Positions 30,246 to 40,784 of a stretch of DNA of 64,000 nt are shown piece after piece. A program made the translations under genes and the position numbers. The stretch spans positions 3,982,001 to 4,046,000 of the forward strand of contig NZ_CP031727.1 in the NCBI RefSeq assembly GCF_008806955.1. The letters run 5' to 3'. The notes beneath the pieces are model-generated. The model did not search any database and had not been told where the DNA came from. It worked only from the letters and a program-made list of their open reading frames with translations. Position 1 is the stretch's first letter; the number at the start of each line of letters is the position of its first letter. Source of the stretch: Cellvibrio sp. KY-YJ-3 (GTDB taxonomy: Bacteria; Pseudomonadota; Gammaproteobacteria; Pseudomonadales; Cellvibrionaceae).

Positions 30246-31735
30246 TTTGTTTCACCTTTCACCGCAGACTCACCCACCATATCAACAGCTTTAAATATAG
30301 CACGCGCTTTGTTCATGGTTTCTTTCCACTCCAGTGCCGGCACCGAGTCAGCGACTACACCCGCCCCTGCCTGCACATAGAGCTTGCCGCTTTTAATCAC
30401 GGCCGTGCGGATAGCAATCGCAGTATCCATATTGCCGTTCCAGGAGATATAACCTACTGCGCCACCATAAATACCGCGCTTTTCAGTTTCCAATTCGTCG
30501 ATAATTTCCATCGCGCGGATTTTGGGGGCGCCACTCAATGTGCCTGCTGGTAGTGCCGCACGCAATACATCCATTGCCCGCAATCCGTCTTTCAGTTTTC
30601 CAGTAACGTTAGAAGTGATGTGCATTACATGGGAATAGCGCTCCACTACCATCTTATCGGTTAGTTTCACACTGCCGATTTTCGCTACACGGCCCACATC
30701 ATTGCGCCCCAAATCAATCAGCATTAAATGCTCAGCAATTTCTTTGGGGTCATTGACCAATTCAATTTCCAGCGCTTTATCTTCTTCCAGCGTGCGACCG
30801 CGGCGACGGGTTCCGGCAATGGGGCGCACAGTCACTTCACCGTCTTCAAGACGGGCGAGAATTTCCGGACTGGAGCCAACAACATGATGATCACCCAAAT
30901 CCATAAAATACATGTAGGGCGACGGATTCAAATTACGCAGCGCACGGTAGAGATTGATTGGCTCGCCTGCAAAATCAATCGACATACGCTGGGATACAAC
31001 CACCTGCATGGTGTCGCCCGCCAAAATATAGTCTTTAATTTTATTGACGTGATTGTGAAAGTTTTCTTCGCCACAATTAGAAGTGAACAGCGGCTCGCTA
31101 TTGCGATTATTACCGAGCGATAAATCAGGCGTCACTGGAATTTCGCCGCGCAGTTTTTGCTCCAACTCATCTAACCGCGCACTTGCTTTTACAAACGCAT
31201 TTTCCACTTCGGGATTGGCATGAATCACAAAAATTAATTTGCCTGCCAGATTATCGAACACCAGCACTTCATCGGACACGCTCAATAAAATATCCGGTGT
31301 ACCTATGACATCTTTGGGCGAACTCGCTTTTAAATGCGGTTCCACATAACGCACGCAATCATAAGCAAAGTAACCGACCAAACCACCGGTGAACCGTGGT
31401 AAGCCAGGCAGTTCCGGTGCTCGATAACGCTCTTTAAAGGCTTCCACAAAAGCAAGTGCATCGGCGCACTCATGGATTTCAATGACTTGGCCATCACGCT
31501 CGACCGTAATCTTATCGCCCAGCGCTTTCAATACCGTGCGCGCTGGCAAACCGATCATGGAGTAACGCCCCCACTTTTCGCCACCTTGTACAGATTCGAA
31601 TAAATAAGAGTATGGGCCAGCTGCGAGTTTGAGGTAAGACGAGAGTGGTGTATCCAAATCGGCAAGGACTTCGCGCATCACCGGAATACGGTTGTAACCT
31701 TGCGCAGCTAATTGAGCAAACTGTTCGGAGTTCAT
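30242..31735 (-). CDS. trpE: Anthranilate synthase component I
   Basis: Converts chorismate to anthranilate, first committed step to tryptophan. 497 residues. The chorismate-binding domain has [44 protein letters not shown] and [16 protein letters not shown]. The N-terminal domain includes a feedback-site-like [14 protein letters not shown]-type block ([14 protein letters not shown]). It is first in the trpEGDC operon. The gph gene that often lies between rpe and trpE in Pseudomonas is missing. Confidence 0.97.
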   Translation of the reverse strand: MNSEQFAQLAAQGYNRIPVMREVLADLDTPLSSYLKLAAGPYSYLFESVQGGEKWGRYSMIGLPARTVLKALGDKITVERDGQVIEIHECADALAFVEAFKERYRAPELPGLPRFTGGLVGYFAYDCVRYVEPHLKASSPKDVIGTPDILLSVSDEVLVFDNLAGKLIFVIHANPEVENAFVKASARLDELEQKLRGEIPVTPDLSLGNNRNSEPLFTSNCGEENFHNHVNKIKDYILAGDTMQVVVSQRMSIDFAGEPINLYRALRNLNPSPYMYFMDLGDHHVVGSSPEILARLEDGEVTVRPIAGTRRRGRTLEEDKALEIELVNDPKEIAEHLMLIDLGRNDVGRVAKIGSVKLTDKMVVERYSHVMHITSNVTGKLKDGLRAMDVLRAALPAGTLSGAPKIRAMEIIDELETEKRGIYGGAVGYISWNGNMDTAIAIRTAVIKSGKLYVQAGAGVVADSVPALEWKETMNKARAIFKAVDMVGESAVKGETK

Positions 31736-32045
31736 GGGATTACCTTTTGCTTGTCACCCAAGCGAGGACAAGACTTTATCGTTATCGGAAATTCGATTTT
31801 TTACTGAGCGCTTAGCTCCATTAACAGGAGCTCGTTACGCAAACAGAGAGAAGGCAGGCCGTAAATCAGCAAAAATGACATACGACTAGATGAACTAGCG
31901 GCGCCATCGGGCGGCAAGGTAGGTAGCGCACTCTGTAATGAAGAAAGTAGCGTTGTTCACGAGGATGATTCCTGTTGATCGTGAGGGCAAGTGTACTGAA
32001 TTAATCTGCACGTGCCTACCCTCATTCCACGCAAGAATCTGGAAA
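31736..32045 (-). promoter_or_regulatory. Spacer upstream of trpE with possible leader elements
   Basis: This 310-base spacer presumably holds the trp promoter. It contains a 21-codon GTG frame (31895-31960) preceded by AGGA, ending WRR with one Trp codon. It also contains two hairpins: agctcc/ggagct near 31815-31835, and cttgtc/gacaag just before the trpE ribosome-binding site. Neither hairpin has a following T-run, so classical attenuation is doubtful. No other gene is visible. Confidence 0.3.
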
Positions 32046-32726
32046 TTAAACCTGCGCTAATTGCGCGCGCATCTCGGTAATCACCGCATGGTAGTCAGGG
32101 GCGTTAAAGATCGCAGATCCAGCCACAAAAGTATCTGCACCCGCCTCCGCCACCTCACGAATATTGGTAAGTCCAACACCACCATCCACTTCTAACCGAA
32201 TCGGGTACCCGCTGGCATCGATTAATGAACGCGCCGCGCGCAGCTTATCAAGCACATAGGGAATAAACTTCTGCCCGCCAAAACCGGGGTTTACCGACAT
32301 CAGCAACAACATATCCAGCTTATCCATCACATAATGAAGCTGCTCAAGAGAACTGGCAGGATTAAGTACTAAACCCGCCTTGCAGCCCTTGTCTTTAATT
32401 AACTGCAATGAGCGATCCACATGGCGGGATGCTTCAGGATGAAAGGTAATATATGTCGCACCTGCATCAGCAAACTGTACGATAAGGTCATCAACAGGCT
32501 CGACCATTAAATGCACATCAATCGGCGCTGTTACACCATAGTTACGCAGTGCCTTACACACCATGGGGCCAACTGTTAAATTGGGCACATAGTGGTTATC
32601 CATCACGTCAAAATGGATAAAGTCAGCGCCTGCTTCAAGCACAGCATCAACCTCTGCCCCTAAACGCGCAAAGTCAGCCGAGAGAATTGAAGGTGCAATT
32701 TTGTAATCCCGTTTAAAGTTCTGCAT
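32046..32726 (-). CDS. rpe: Ribulose-phosphate 3-epimerase
   Basis: Interconverts ribulose-5-phosphate and xylulose-5-phosphate in the pentose phosphate pathway. 226 residues: [52 protein letters not shown] and EVDGGV, all metal-site or phosphate-site motifs of the barrel. Start at 32726 by homology, with GGGA upstream. It diverges from the DUF3530 gene. Confidence 0.97.
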   Translation of the reverse strand: MQNFKRDYKIAPSILSADFARLGAEVDAVLEAGADFIHFDVMDNHYVPNLTVGPMVCKALRNYGVTAPIDVHLMVEPVDDLIVQFADAGATYITFHPEASRHVDRSLQLIKDKGCKAGLVLNPASSLEQLHYVMDKLDMLLLMSVNPGFGGQKFIPYVLDKLRAARSLIDASGYPIRLEVDGGVGLTNIREVAEAGADTFVAGSAIFNAPDYHAVITEMRAQLAQV

Positions 32727-32804
32727 AAATATCCCGATATGAATCAATAGCGGACGACATTCTAGGCGAAAAGCCTGACAACCTACAGCATGCAAGGTCA
32801 AACC

Positions 32805-33893
32805 ATGCCATTAGCACGGAATCAAAAACCAATTAGTTTTGCCAATCACAGTGGCTGGCTGCTCATCACGCTGATATTTATGATAACGAATGTCTATAGC
32901 CAAGAACCCGAGAGCGACAAACAGCAAATCAATGAACAACAAGTCGAAGCACAGGCCAGCAACTCCTCAGTGGAAGCAGCGCCTTATGCATCGCGTGCCA
33001 TACGCGACAAGACCCTCATTGCAAATGCCCTGCAAGACGAAAGCATATGGCTAGACACCGAATACGGAAAAATACTGGCATTGCATCGAATCACAGAGGC
33101 AAAGTCGACCTTTGGCGTATTGATATTGCTCCATGCAGCAGAAGATCCACAGCACTGGCCACCCGCCCTGGAAAATTTACGCGCAAACCTGCCACGCTAC
33201 GGATGGGAAACATTGGCACTGGCAATGCCACCACAAATACCTATGTCAATTCCCGCAAGACCATCTTCTTCATCGTCGAGTGAGTACAACAATGAAAATA
33301 TCGACAGCACAACGAATGATAACGACAAGCCAAACCAAACAGCTGAAAACAACTCCGTACCAAGCGCATCAAGCTCAAGCTCAAGCTCAAGCTCAGCAAG
33401 TATTTCCCGCGAACTTTTGATCTCTGCCTACATAGATGCCGCCATTACGTATTTATCGCAGAAGAACCAATTCAATGTGGTTGTACTTACTGACAACAGC
33501 AGTGCCTATTACAGCTTGGGCAAGTTACTGCCGATGATTAAGGACAACCCAAAAGATCCAAATACCATTGATGGCCCACTTCAGGCTCTCATAATTGCCA
33601 ACCTGCAACAGCAGGAACCGCTAACCAAAACCGAGCTGGAAAGTATATTTAACAACGCTCAACTACCGGTAATGGATATATTTTTTGCGGCCGACTATTC
33701 AGAACAACAAACAGCACGCAATCTTCACCGGGCGGTTGCTATGCGCCAAAAACTAAACGACTACCAACAACTGAAACTTAACAATCAGCCAACCGTTACC
33801 GAAACAGATTTTCAAAGTTTTTTATTGGGGCGAGTGCGCGGCTTTATGCAGAAAAAGGCTAGTGGCGTAGAACTGAAAAAAGAAGAAGATTGA
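32805..33893 (+). CDS. DUF3530 family alpha/beta-hydrolase-like protein
   Basis: About 362 residues. A hydrophobic N-terminal segment ([17 protein letters not shown]) reads as a signal peptide, so the protein is exported or membrane-anchored. The region [37 protein letters not shown], followed by [15 protein letters not shown], matches the DUF3530 family. Two Ser-rich linkers interrupt the core. The usual G-x-S-x-G nucleophile is not clear ([11 protein letters not shown] is the nearest), so enzymatic activity is uncertain. An ATG five codons upstream (32790) is possible. Neighbours give no functional clue. Confidence 0.75.
   Translation: MPLARNQKPISFANHSGWLLITLIFMITNVYSQEPESDKQQINEQQVEAQASNSSVEAAPYASRAIRDKTLIANALQDESIWLDTEYGKILALHRITEAKSTFGVLILLHAAEDPQHWPPALENLRANLPRYGWETLALAMPPQIPMSIPARPSSSSSSEYNNENIDSTTNDNDKPNQTAENNSVPSASSSSSSSSSASISRELLISAYIDAAITYLSQKNQFNVVVLTDNSSAYYSLGKLLPMIKDNPKDPNTIDGPLQALIIANLQQQEPLTKTELESIFNNAQLPVMDIFFAADYSEQQTARNLHRAVAMRQKLNDYQQLKLNNQPTVTETDFQSFLLGRVRGFMQKKASGVELKKEED
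33369..33395 (+). repeat. Hexanucleotide repeat tract encoding poly-serine
   Basis: Four and a half copies of TCAAGC inside the DUF3530 gene encode a serine run. Gain or loss of a unit would keep the reading frame. Confidence 0.8.
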
Positions 33894-34214
33894 TTGGAAT
33901 GACAAAGAAATACCGCGAAATAAAAAAGCGGTATCAGCATACGCCAATACCGCCTTTCATTACTCACTCGATAGCGAACATCCTGTCCACATCGAGTAAT
34001 TCCCTCTCCCTACTCATTGAGTGAGTGCTCGCATTAGGCGCTTCCCTTGACCCTGCTTGGCCAACCTACCTTCCCTGACGACCTCCTTGTTAGATGCCAT
34101 TGTCCAGCAAGCAACCATTTCAGAACAGTCGCAAAGTTCACTGTTTTTTGTAGGATATTGCCGCCAATGGTTAGCCGCCATTAGCGCTTTTTTGCGCGAT
34201 ATTAGCACCACACA
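33894..34214. other. Intergenic spacer after the DUF3530 gene
   Basis: A probable terminator at 33924-33957 (stem gcggtat/ataccgc with short A/T flanks) serves the DUF3530 gene. The remaining 255 bases show no gene, RNA or repeat that I can support; a minus-strand open frame at 34014-34211 has no family features. Confidence 0.5.
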
Positions 34215-34946
34215 TTATCGGTAATTCAGCATACGCAGATGTAACTCACCGATAATCGGGGGCTGTGTCGCACGAGTTGCCAGATAATGGAGGTTAAATA
34301 ACTGAAAATAATCAATTAGTGCATCTGCCACACGTGGTTCGCGCGCCATTTGCAAACATAGACCCGCCGCCTCAGCAGTTGACAAATAATGCTCCTGATG
34401 TGACTTGCGCACCGCATAACCTCGCACCAGAACATCCGGCAACTGGACACAGGGCACAGCATCCAACCAACGACTGAGATGAAACATTCTGCCACTTTGC
34501 TTCCAGGTGCCATCCAACAGAATAAACGTTGTAATTTTGCCATCCTCAGGCAACGTATAAATTACCTCATGGGGCTTGGAAGCAGAACTTGCCGCCTCCG
34601 CTGGAAATACCAAAACACAACGCCGACGCTCATCATTCAACAGCGCCAACAAGTCTTCAGCAGGCTCAGTTCTGCTCCAACAAAACACATGGGTTTGACC
34701 CGGCAAAATATCTGCAATAAGCCGCCCGGTATTAGTAGGTTTGAAAATTTCATCACTGTGCATCAGGAGCAAAAACTCACAATTTGTTGACATAGTCGGG
34801 CGCCATGGACAAATACAAGCAAATTGCGCCAACTGACATGACTCACAGCGCAAAACAGATTTTCCTCTGGCGAGAAATTCACGGGTTGACCGCGCCAATC
34901 GCTGTGCACGCAAATGCAAATATTGATTCGCATATTCACTCACCAT
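34215..34946 (-). CDS. DTW-domain tRNA-uridine aminocarboxypropyltransferase
   Basis: About 243 residues of the DTW (TapT/YfiP) family, which add the 3-amino-3-carboxypropyl group of SAM to tRNA uridine (acp3U). The N-terminal cysteine cluster CESCQLAQFACICP probably binds metal. The MHSDEIFKPTNTGRLI block and the signature LLDGTWKQSGRMFHLS, with the D-G-T-W form of the motif, are clear. ATG at 34946 has GGAG eight bases upstream. It lies downstream of the tRNA-Leu gene but past a terminator. Confidence 0.88.
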   Translation of the reverse strand: MVSEYANQYLHLRAQRLARSTREFLARGKSVLRCESCQLAQFACICPWRPTMSTNCEFLLLMHSDEIFKPTNTGRLIADILPGQTHVFCWSRTEPAEDLLALLNDERRRCVLVFPAEAASSASKPHEVIYTLPEDGKITTFILLDGTWKQSGRMFHLSRWLDAVPCVQLPDVLVRGYAVRKSHQEHYLSTAEAAGLCLQMAREPRVADALIDYFQLFNLHYLATRATQPPIIGELHLRMLNYR

Positions 34947-35004
34947 ATCATCCACTCCAACCAAGTTAAATCAAAACTCTGGCATTACCCAAAAAATAAC
35001 AGAC

Positions 35005-35037
35005 GAAAAAAAAGCGCTCAATAAGAGCGCTTTTTTG
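35005..35037 (-). terminator. Terminator after tRNA-Leu
   Basis: Stem aagcgctc/gagcgctt with loop aataa, A-run on the minus-strand exit side (35006-35013) and T-run on the other. It directly follows the tRNA 3' end and closes the secG-tRNA transcript. Confidence 0.92.
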
Positions 35038-35039
35038 TT

Positions 35040-35124
35040 TGGTGCCCTGGGCCGGACTCGAACCGGCACAGCTTTCGCCACTACGACCTCAACATAGCGT
35101 GTCTACCAATTCCACCACCGGGGC
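35040..35124 (-). tRNA. tRNA-Leu (anticodon GAG)
   Basis: An 85-base class II tRNA with encoded CCA end. The D arm GGTGGAATTGGTAGACAC is that of tRNA-Leu. The anticodon stem CTATG/CGTAG closes loop TTGAGGT with anticodon GAG. A variable arm follows, then T arm GCCGG-TTCGAGT-CCGGC. The acceptor stem GCCCCGG/CCAGGGC has a C-A mismatch at position 5-68. It lies directly downstream of secG, the usual place in gammaproteobacteria. Confidence 0.97.
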
Positions 35125-35131
35125 AAATACG

Positions 35132-35542
35132 TTAATTACTCTTTTTCTCTTCAACCTGATTAGTACTTGGAGCAGCTTCATTTTGTACTGCAGGCACATC
35201 AGAAGGAGCAGGTGCTACGGGAATCTCGCTAGCAGGAACATCAGATGCTGCAGGGATATCTTGCTGCTGTACTGTAGCCGGAACAACCAAACCTTGGGTT
35301 GCGACTTGTGACTGATTTTTTGCAATAACTGCCAAACCAAAGCTTGTGCAAAAGAAAATTGTTGCGATTATTGCTGTAGCACGCGTAAAAAAGTTACCAC
35401 TACCTTCACTTCCAAAAACTGTTTGTGAAGCACCAGCACCAAATGATGCACCAGCGGCAGCCCCTTTACCTTGTTGCAACAAAATCAGACCAATGATTGC
35501 AATTGCAGCAAGTGAATGAATAATAAGTACTAATTTTTCCAT
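35132..35542 (-). CDS. secG: Preprotein translocase subunit SecG
   Basis: Small subunit of the SecYEG protein-export channel, 136 residues. Two membrane helices flank the conserved loop: LIIHSLAAIAIIGLILLQQGKG then GASFGAGASQTVFGSEGSGNFFTRATAIIATIFF. The C-terminus is a Pro/Ala/Val-rich extension (about 85-136) of unknown role, longer than in E. coli. It is encoded between tpiA and tRNA-Leu. Confidence 0.96.
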   Translation of the reverse strand: MEKLVLIIHSLAAIAIIGLILLQQGKGAAAGASFGAGASQTVFGSEGSGNFFTRATAIIATIFFCTSFGLAVIAKNQSQVATQGLVVPATVQQQDIPAASDVPASEIPVAPAPSDVPAVQNEAAPSTNQVEEKKSN

Positions 35543-35576
35543 TGCAAAGCTCTCTTGAGCGTTTGATGTAAAGCAA

Positions 35577-36338
35577 CTATTCAGCAGCTTTACAGATTGC
35601 TAAAAACTCGTCGGCATCAAGTGAAGCGCCGCCAAGCAAGGCACCGTCAATATCAGCTAATGCGAATAAATCTTTTGCATTGTGCGCTTTGACGCTACCA
35701 CCATACAGAATTCTTACTTCTTGGCCTATCTCACCAAGCTGCTTACGTATAAAACGATGAACCTCTTCAGCTTGACAAGGCGTAGCTGTTTTACCTGTAC
35801 CTACAGCCCACACAGGCTCGTATGCTACTACTGCATTACAAAAAACTGACCTATCTACAAGATCAAATACAGCATTAAGCTGTCGACCTATAGTTTGAAG
35901 ATACAAACCATTATCACGATCTTCAGTTGATTCGCCAACGCATAGTATTGGGATCAACCCCGCGCTTTGGCATTGAACAAATTTTTCTGCAATTTCACGA
36001 TCTGACTCGCGCTGCATTCGGCGGCGCTCATTGTGACCAATTATTACAAATTTGCAATCCAAATCTGCAAGCATTAAAGCAGAAACTTCACCCGTGTATG
36101 CGCCTTTTTCATACTCGCTTACTGTTTGTGCACCGGTCATAATTTCAGAACCAGAGAGCAAATTCGCAGTGTGCGCGAGATACGGGAAAGGAGGGCAAAT
36201 TACAACATCGGCGCTGTGCTTACCTTGCCATTCGCTCGCAATTGCTTTCAGCAACAGTCCATTTGCATTCAAGTTACCGTTCATTTTCCAGTTGCCAACC
36301 ACAAGTTGGCGGCGCTTGGCGTTACTTGCTTTAGTCAA
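35577..36338 (-). CDS. tpiA: Triosephosphate isomerase
   Basis: Glycolytic/gluconeogenic isomerase of 253 residues. Active-site Lys in GNWKMNG, catalytic His in IIGHNERR, catalytic Glu in VAYEPVWAVGTGK, and the phosphate loop GGSVKAHNAKDLF are present. The near-invariant Ser after the catalytic His (GHSERR) is Asn here. TTG at 36338 is chosen as start because GGGGGAGG lies eight bases upstream and the family sequence begins there; the ATG at 36392 would add 18 residues. Confidence 0.94.
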   Translation of the reverse strand: MTKASNAKRRQLVVGNWKMNGNLNANGLLLKAIASEWQGKHSADVVICPPFPYLAHTANLLSGSEIMTGAQTVSEYEKGAYTGEVSALMLADLDCKFVIIGHNERRRMQRESDREIAEKFVQCQSAGLIPILCVGESTEDRDNGLYLQTIGRQLNAVFDLVDRSVFCNAVVAYEPVWAVGTGKTATPCQAEEVHRFIRKQLGEIGQEVRILYGGSVKAHNAKDLFALADIDGALLGGASLDADEFLAICKAAE

Positions 36339-36537
36339 CAGCAATACCTCCCCCAAAGCGGGCGCTAATGTTAGCCAAGATGATTTCAACATACAACAAA
36401 ATCTTGGCTTAACATCTGATTTTTATCTGTTTTTTTGTTTTACTGGAGGAAAAATTTTACCACTGAATACAACTCAAGCTGACTGAGCGTATTTTGCACG
36501 CCCATAATAGAGTGCAACCTCCGCCCATCAGCAGCCA

Positions 36538-37875
36538 TCAGTTCAATTCGGCTTCGACAGTAGCCGCCAATTCCTGCGCCAATTCTTTTACTTGTTTCTT
36601 ATCTTCACCTTCCACCATTACACGCACTACCGGCTCAGTACCTGATGGACGCAACAAAACACGCCCGGTACCTGCAAGCTTGTCTTCAGTAAGTTTAACT
36701 GCGGCTAGAACGCTGGGATTGCTACTTAAGTCAACACGCTTAGTCATATGTACATTGATCATCACTTGCGGCAACTTGGTCATGGATTTTTTAATGCGGT
36801 GAAGCGGCTCACCTACAGTGGTAACCGCAAGCAACACCTGAAGTGCCGCAATAATCCCATCACCGGTAGTGGTTACATTGCTACATACGATATGGCCTGA
36901 GTTCTCGCCACCCAAGCGCCAACCGTTTTGACGCATCAATTCAATCACATAGCGATCACCCACTTTAGCGCGGGCGAAGGGGACATTGAGTTTTTTAAGG
37001 CCCAACTCAAAACCAAAATTACTCATGAGTGTGCCCACAACACCATCACAACCACCAGCGTATTCATGCTGATAAGCTGCAATGATGTAAAGCAATTCAT
37101 CACCATCAATCAATTCACCTTTGTGATCAACAAAGACCACACGATCACCATCACCATCAAATGCGATCCCCAAATCAGCACCCAACTCAACGACTTTTTC
37201 CTGCAAGGCTTCTGGCTTGGTAGAACCGCAACTGCGGTTGATATTTGTACCATTAGGCTCAACAAACAAAGAGGTAATTCGCGCACCCAACTCAGTGAAC
37301 ACATCGGGTGCAATGTTATAAGTCGCGCCATTAGCGCAATCCAAAACAATATGCATACCCTTCAGGTTAAACCCCCAAGGCATAGTACCTTTACAAAATT
37401 CGATGTAGCGCCCTGACGCATCCGCAATGCGACGTGCCTTGCCCAGTTTTTCTGCAGTCGACATTTGTCGCTCGAGCTGATCCTCGATGAGGTTTTCCAG
37501 CTCATCCGGTAATTTACTGCCATTACCGCCAAAAAATTTGATGCCATTGTCGACATAGCTATTGTGTGAGGCACTGATCACTATACCCGCCTGTGCTTTG
37601 AAGGTTCGCGTCAAATAAGCAACCCCTGGGGTTGGCATTGGCCCTAACAAACCAACATCAACACCTGCATTGATTAATCCAGCTTGCAGTGCAGACTCAA
37701 ACATATAGCCAGAAATACGCGTGTCTTTCCCGATCAAAATCATATTCTGACCATCAAAGCGATCCTTCAACACACAACCGGCAGCCCAACCCAGCTTGAG
37801 CATAAAATCCGGGGTTATGGGAAACTCCCCTACCAAACCACGAATACCATCAGTACCAAAATACTTACGAGACAT
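36538..37875 (-). CDS. glmM: Phosphoglucosamine mutase
   Basis: Converts glucosamine-6-phosphate to glucosamine-1-phosphate for UDP-GlcNAc, hence peptidoglycan and LPS. 445 residues: FGTDGIRG at the N-terminus, phosphoserine loop [18 protein letters not shown], metal loop [13 protein letters not shown], sugar-specific loop GGENSGHI and phosphate loop [12 protein letters not shown]. Operon order folP-glmM-tpiA-secG-tRNA is conserved. Confidence 0.98.
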   Translation of the reverse strand: MSRKYFGTDGIRGLVGEFPITPDFMLKLGWAAGCVLKDRFDGQNMILIGKDTRISGYMFESALQAGLINAGVDVGLLGPMPTPGVAYLTRTFKAQAGIVISASHNSYVDNGIKFFGGNGSKLPDELENLIEDQLERQMSTAEKLGKARRIADASGRYIEFCKGTMPWGFNLKGMHIVLDCANGATYNIAPDVFTELGARITSLFVEPNGTNINRSCGSTKPEALQEKVVELGADLGIAFDGDGDRVVFVDHKGELIDGDELLYIIAAYQHEYAGGCDGVVGTLMSNFGFELGLKKLNVPFARAKVGDRYVIELMRQNGWRLGGENSGHIVCSNVTTTGDGIIAALQVLLAVTTVGEPLHRIKKSMTKLPQVMINVHMTKRVDLSSNPSVLAAVKLTEDKLAGTGRVLLRPSGTEPVVRVMVEGEDKKQVKELAQELAATVEAELN

Positions 37876-37913
37876 ACTTCCTTACTCCGCTAACAATGAG
37901 TTACTGCACCCAG

Positions 37914-38777
37914 CTATTGGTTTACAGCAGCAAGAACCTTTAAGACATCGACCGTTTCGGCGACATCATGAACCCGAATAATCGCAGCACCTCTCTCGGC
38001 GGCAAGCATTGCCAACGCAAGACTACCGGCCAATCGCTGCTCTACTGGCCGACCGAGTAACTGCGCAACCATGGACTTCCGCGACATTCCAACCAATAAC
38101 GGCAATCCAAATCGCGCGAACTCTGGCAGGTGCTTTAAAAGCGCGAGATTATGCGCGAGTGTTTTGCCAAAGCCAAACCCTGGATCGAGCAGGATTTGTT
38201 CGCGAGCAATTCCAGCGGCCTGACAAACCGCAAGGCGAGCCTCCAAAAAGCCAAACACCTGCTCAACCACATCACTGTAATTTGGGTTTTGCTGCATAGT
38301 GTCCGGTTCACCCTGCATGTGCATCAAACAGACAGGCAACCCCGTCTCCGCAGCTGCCGCAACCGCACCCTCACGCTGGAGGGCTCGCACATCATTAATC
38401 AAACTTGCGCCGCGACTAGCAGACTCGCGAATAACCGATGCCGAGCTTGTATCAACCGACACCAGCGCGCCCAATTGCCCGACCACAGCTTCCACCACCG
38501 GAATAACGCGATCCAGCTCTTCCTGTACCGAGACAATCGGAGCGCCAGGGCGGGTTGACTCCCCACCAACATCAATTATTTGTGCCCCATCCAACAACAT
38601 TTGTTCGGCACCACGCAGAGCAAGATCCAATGAGAGCCGGTGATTTTTGTAGTAGCTCCCACCATCGGAAAAAGAGTCGGGCGTGGCATTTAAAATACCC
38701 ATCACCACAGGGCGGGTCAGATCTAATAAATGCTTACCGCAACACAAACTTGTGACAGAGGGGAAAATTGGTTTCAT
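37914..38777 (-). CDS. folP: Dihydropteroate synthase
   Basis: Folate synthesis enzyme and sulfonamide target. 287 residues: VMGILNATPDSFSDGG (pterin and pyrophosphate loop), DVGGESTRPGAP, SLINDVRALQ, LMHMQGEPDTMQQNP, DPGFGFGKTLAHN, GMSRKSM and IRVHDV. It is the first gene after the ftsH terminator and lies 38 bases upstream of glmM. Confidence 0.98.
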   Translation of the reverse strand: MKPIFPSVTSLCCGKHLLDLTRPVVMGILNATPDSFSDGGSYYKNHRLSLDLALRGAEQMLLDGAQIIDVGGESTRPGAPIVSVQEELDRVIPVVEAVVGQLGALVSVDTSSASVIRESASRGASLINDVRALQREGAVAAAAETGLPVCLMHMQGEPDTMQQNPNYSDVVEQVFGFLEARLAVCQAAGIAREQILLDPGFGFGKTLAHNLALLKHLPEFARFGLPLLVGMSRKSMVAQLLGRPVEQRLAGSLALAMLAAERGAAIIRVHDVAETVDVLKVLAAVNQ

Positions 38778-38810
38778 AGAAGGTGATTATTGAAAGTAGG
38801 CAGTTATTCT

Positions 38811-38848
38811 AAAACAAGAACCCCGAGCAAGCTCGGGGTTCTTGTTTG
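38811..38848 (-). terminator. Terminator between ftsH and folP
   Basis: A 17-base perfect stem, aaacaagaaccccgagc with its complement, around a two-base spacer, with TTTT on the minus-strand exit side. It may attenuate rather than fully separate folP from ftsH. Confidence 0.88.
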
Positions 38849-38861
38849 CCACGCGAAGAGA

Positions 38862-40784
38862 TCAATGAGTATTGGCAGGGCCACCGATAGGACCGGCCGG
38901 GTTATCGCCTGAACTCCCCTTTTCTTTTTCGTCTTTTTCTCGTAAATGACTATTGAAATCATCGTCATTCCAATCACGTGGTGGACGCACTTTTCGGCGA
39001 GCCATCAAATCATCAACTTGATCAGCATCAATAGTTTCATACTCCATCAGTGCATCTTTCATTGCCTCAAGGATATCGCGATTATCTTCAAGAATCTTTT
39101 GCGCGCGCGCGTAACAATCCTCAATGATGCGTCGAACCTCTTCATCAATATGCTTTGAAGTATCATCAGAATATTGCTGGCTAGCCATGCCGGGGTACAT
39201 ACCCTCCTCTTCACCATAGTGAAGAGGACCCAATTTGGATGACAAGCCCCATTTGGTCACCATGTTGCGCGCAATCGCGGTTGCACGTTCAATGTCGTTC
39301 GACGCACCAGTAGTGATGCCATCTTCACCAAGGGTCATCAATTCGGCAATACGGCCACCAAACAAAGTACATATACTGGATTCCAGCGCACGGCGGCTCA
39401 TGCTGTATTTGTCTGCTTCTGGCAGGAATTGGGTAACACCCAGAGCACGCCCACGCGGAATAATAGTAACTTTGTGGACTGGATCGTGCTCCGGAACTAT
39501 GCGACCAACGATGGCATGACCAGCTTCATGATAGGCAGTGTTTTCTTTTTCCTTCTCACTCATCACCATGGTACGGCGTTCAGCCCCCATCATAATTTTG
39601 TCACGTGCCTTCTCAAAATCCTCCATGGTAACCAGACGTTTATTACCGCGAGCAGCCATCAGAGCGGCTTCGTTTACCAGGTTTGCAAGCTCCGCCCCTG
39701 AAAAGCCTGGAGTGCCACGAGCGATGATAGACGCGCTGATACGCTCATCCAATGGAACCTTGCGCATGTGAACTTTCAAAATTTGCTCGCGCCCACGGAT
39801 ATCAGGCAGACCAACATAAACTTGACGATCGAAGCGACCTGGACGCAACAACGCTTTATCGAGCACGTCAGCACGGTTGGTTGCAGCGATAATAATTACG
39901 CCATCGTTGCCCTCAAAGCCGTCCATCTCTACCAGTAATTGGTTCAAGGTTTGTTCACGCTCATCGTGACCACCGCCGTGACCACCGCCACGATGGCGAC
40001 CAACCGCATCAATTTCATCGATAAAAATAATACATGGCGCCTGCTTCTTGGCCTGCTCGAACATGTCGCGCACACGGCTTGCGCCGACACCCACAAACAT
40101 CTCAACAAAGTCAGAACCGGAGATTGAAAAGAAAGGCACTTTGGCTTCGCCCGCAATTGCTTTAGCCAGTAGGGTTTTACCGGTACCGGGTGGGCCAACC
40201 ATCAGCACACCACGTGGAATTTGGCCCCCTAACCGCTGGAACTTAGAAGGGTCACGCAGGTACTGCACTAGCTCCTGCACTTCTTCTTTAGCCTCATCCA
40301 CACCGGCAACATCAGCAAAGGTAGTTTTAATTTGGTCTTCACCGAGCAAGCGCGCCTTGCTTTTGCCAAAACTCATAGGGCCGCCCTTACCGCCAGCACC
40401 GCCTTGCATCTGGCGCATAAAAAACCAGAAAACCGCGATAATAATAAGTATAGGGAAGCTTGCCACCAACAATTGATTCAAGAGACTCGGTTGCTCAACC
40501 TCGCGCCCTTTAATAGTAACGTTGTGGTTATACAGATCATCAATAAGCTTGGGATCCTGCACCTGAGGACGTATCGTTTTAAATGTCGTGCTATCTCTAT
40601 TTATCCCTTCGATAACCAGACCATCTATAGTTACCTCTTTTACCCGATCTTCGCGTACGCTGGCGATAAAATCTGAGTAATTCAACGTGTTACTCGCTGA
40701 CTGCTTATTGAAGCCCTCAAATACACTAAACAGGACTACGGCGATTACCAGCCAGAGCACGAGATTCTTGGTTATATCGTTCAA
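38862..40784 (-). CDS. ftsH: ATP-dependent zinc metalloprotease FtsH
   Basis: Membrane-anchored protease for quality control and regulatory turnover. 640 residues. TM1 is at about 8-24, a periplasmic domain lies between, and TM2 is at about 105-123. The AAA module has Walker A GPPGTGKT (197-204), Walker B IIFIDEID and a second region of homology. The zinc site is HEAGH (419-423). The loop after Walker B is histidine-rich ([13 protein letters not shown]). The rlmE gene that usually precedes ftsH is not here. Confidence 0.98.
   Translation of the reverse strand: MNDITKNLVLWLVIAVVLFSVFEGFNKQSASNTLNYSDFIASVREDRVKEVTIDGLVIEGINRDSTTFKTIRPQVQDPKLIDDLYNHNVTIKGREVEQPSLLNQLLVASFPILIIIAVFWFFMRQMQGGAGGKGGPMSFGKSKARLLGEDQIKTTFADVAGVDEAKEEVQELVQYLRDPSKFQRLGGQIPRGVLMVGPPGTGKTLLAKAIAGEAKVPFFSISGSDFVEMFVGVGASRVRDMFEQAKKQAPCIIFIDEIDAVGRHRGGGHGGGHDEREQTLNQLLVEMDGFEGNDGVIIIAATNRADVLDKALLRPGRFDRQVYVGLPDIRGREQILKVHMRKVPLDERISASIIARGTPGFSGAELANLVNEAALMAARGNKRLVTMEDFEKARDKIMMGAERRTMVMSEKEKENTAYHEAGHAIVGRIVPEHDPVHKVTIIPRGRALGVTQFLPEADKYSMSRRALESSICTLFGGRIAELMTLGEDGITTGASNDIERATAIARNMVTKWGLSSKLGPLHYGEEEGMYPGMASQQYSDDTSKHIDEEVRRIIEDCYARAQKILEDNRDILEAMKDALMEYETIDADQVDDLMARRKVRPPRDWNDDDFNSHLREKDEKEKGSSGDNPAGPIGGPANTH

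Noticed and set aside
34014-34211. Minus-strand open frame of about 65 codons
   Set aside because: No ribosome-binding site, no family features and no support from neighbours; treated as spacer.
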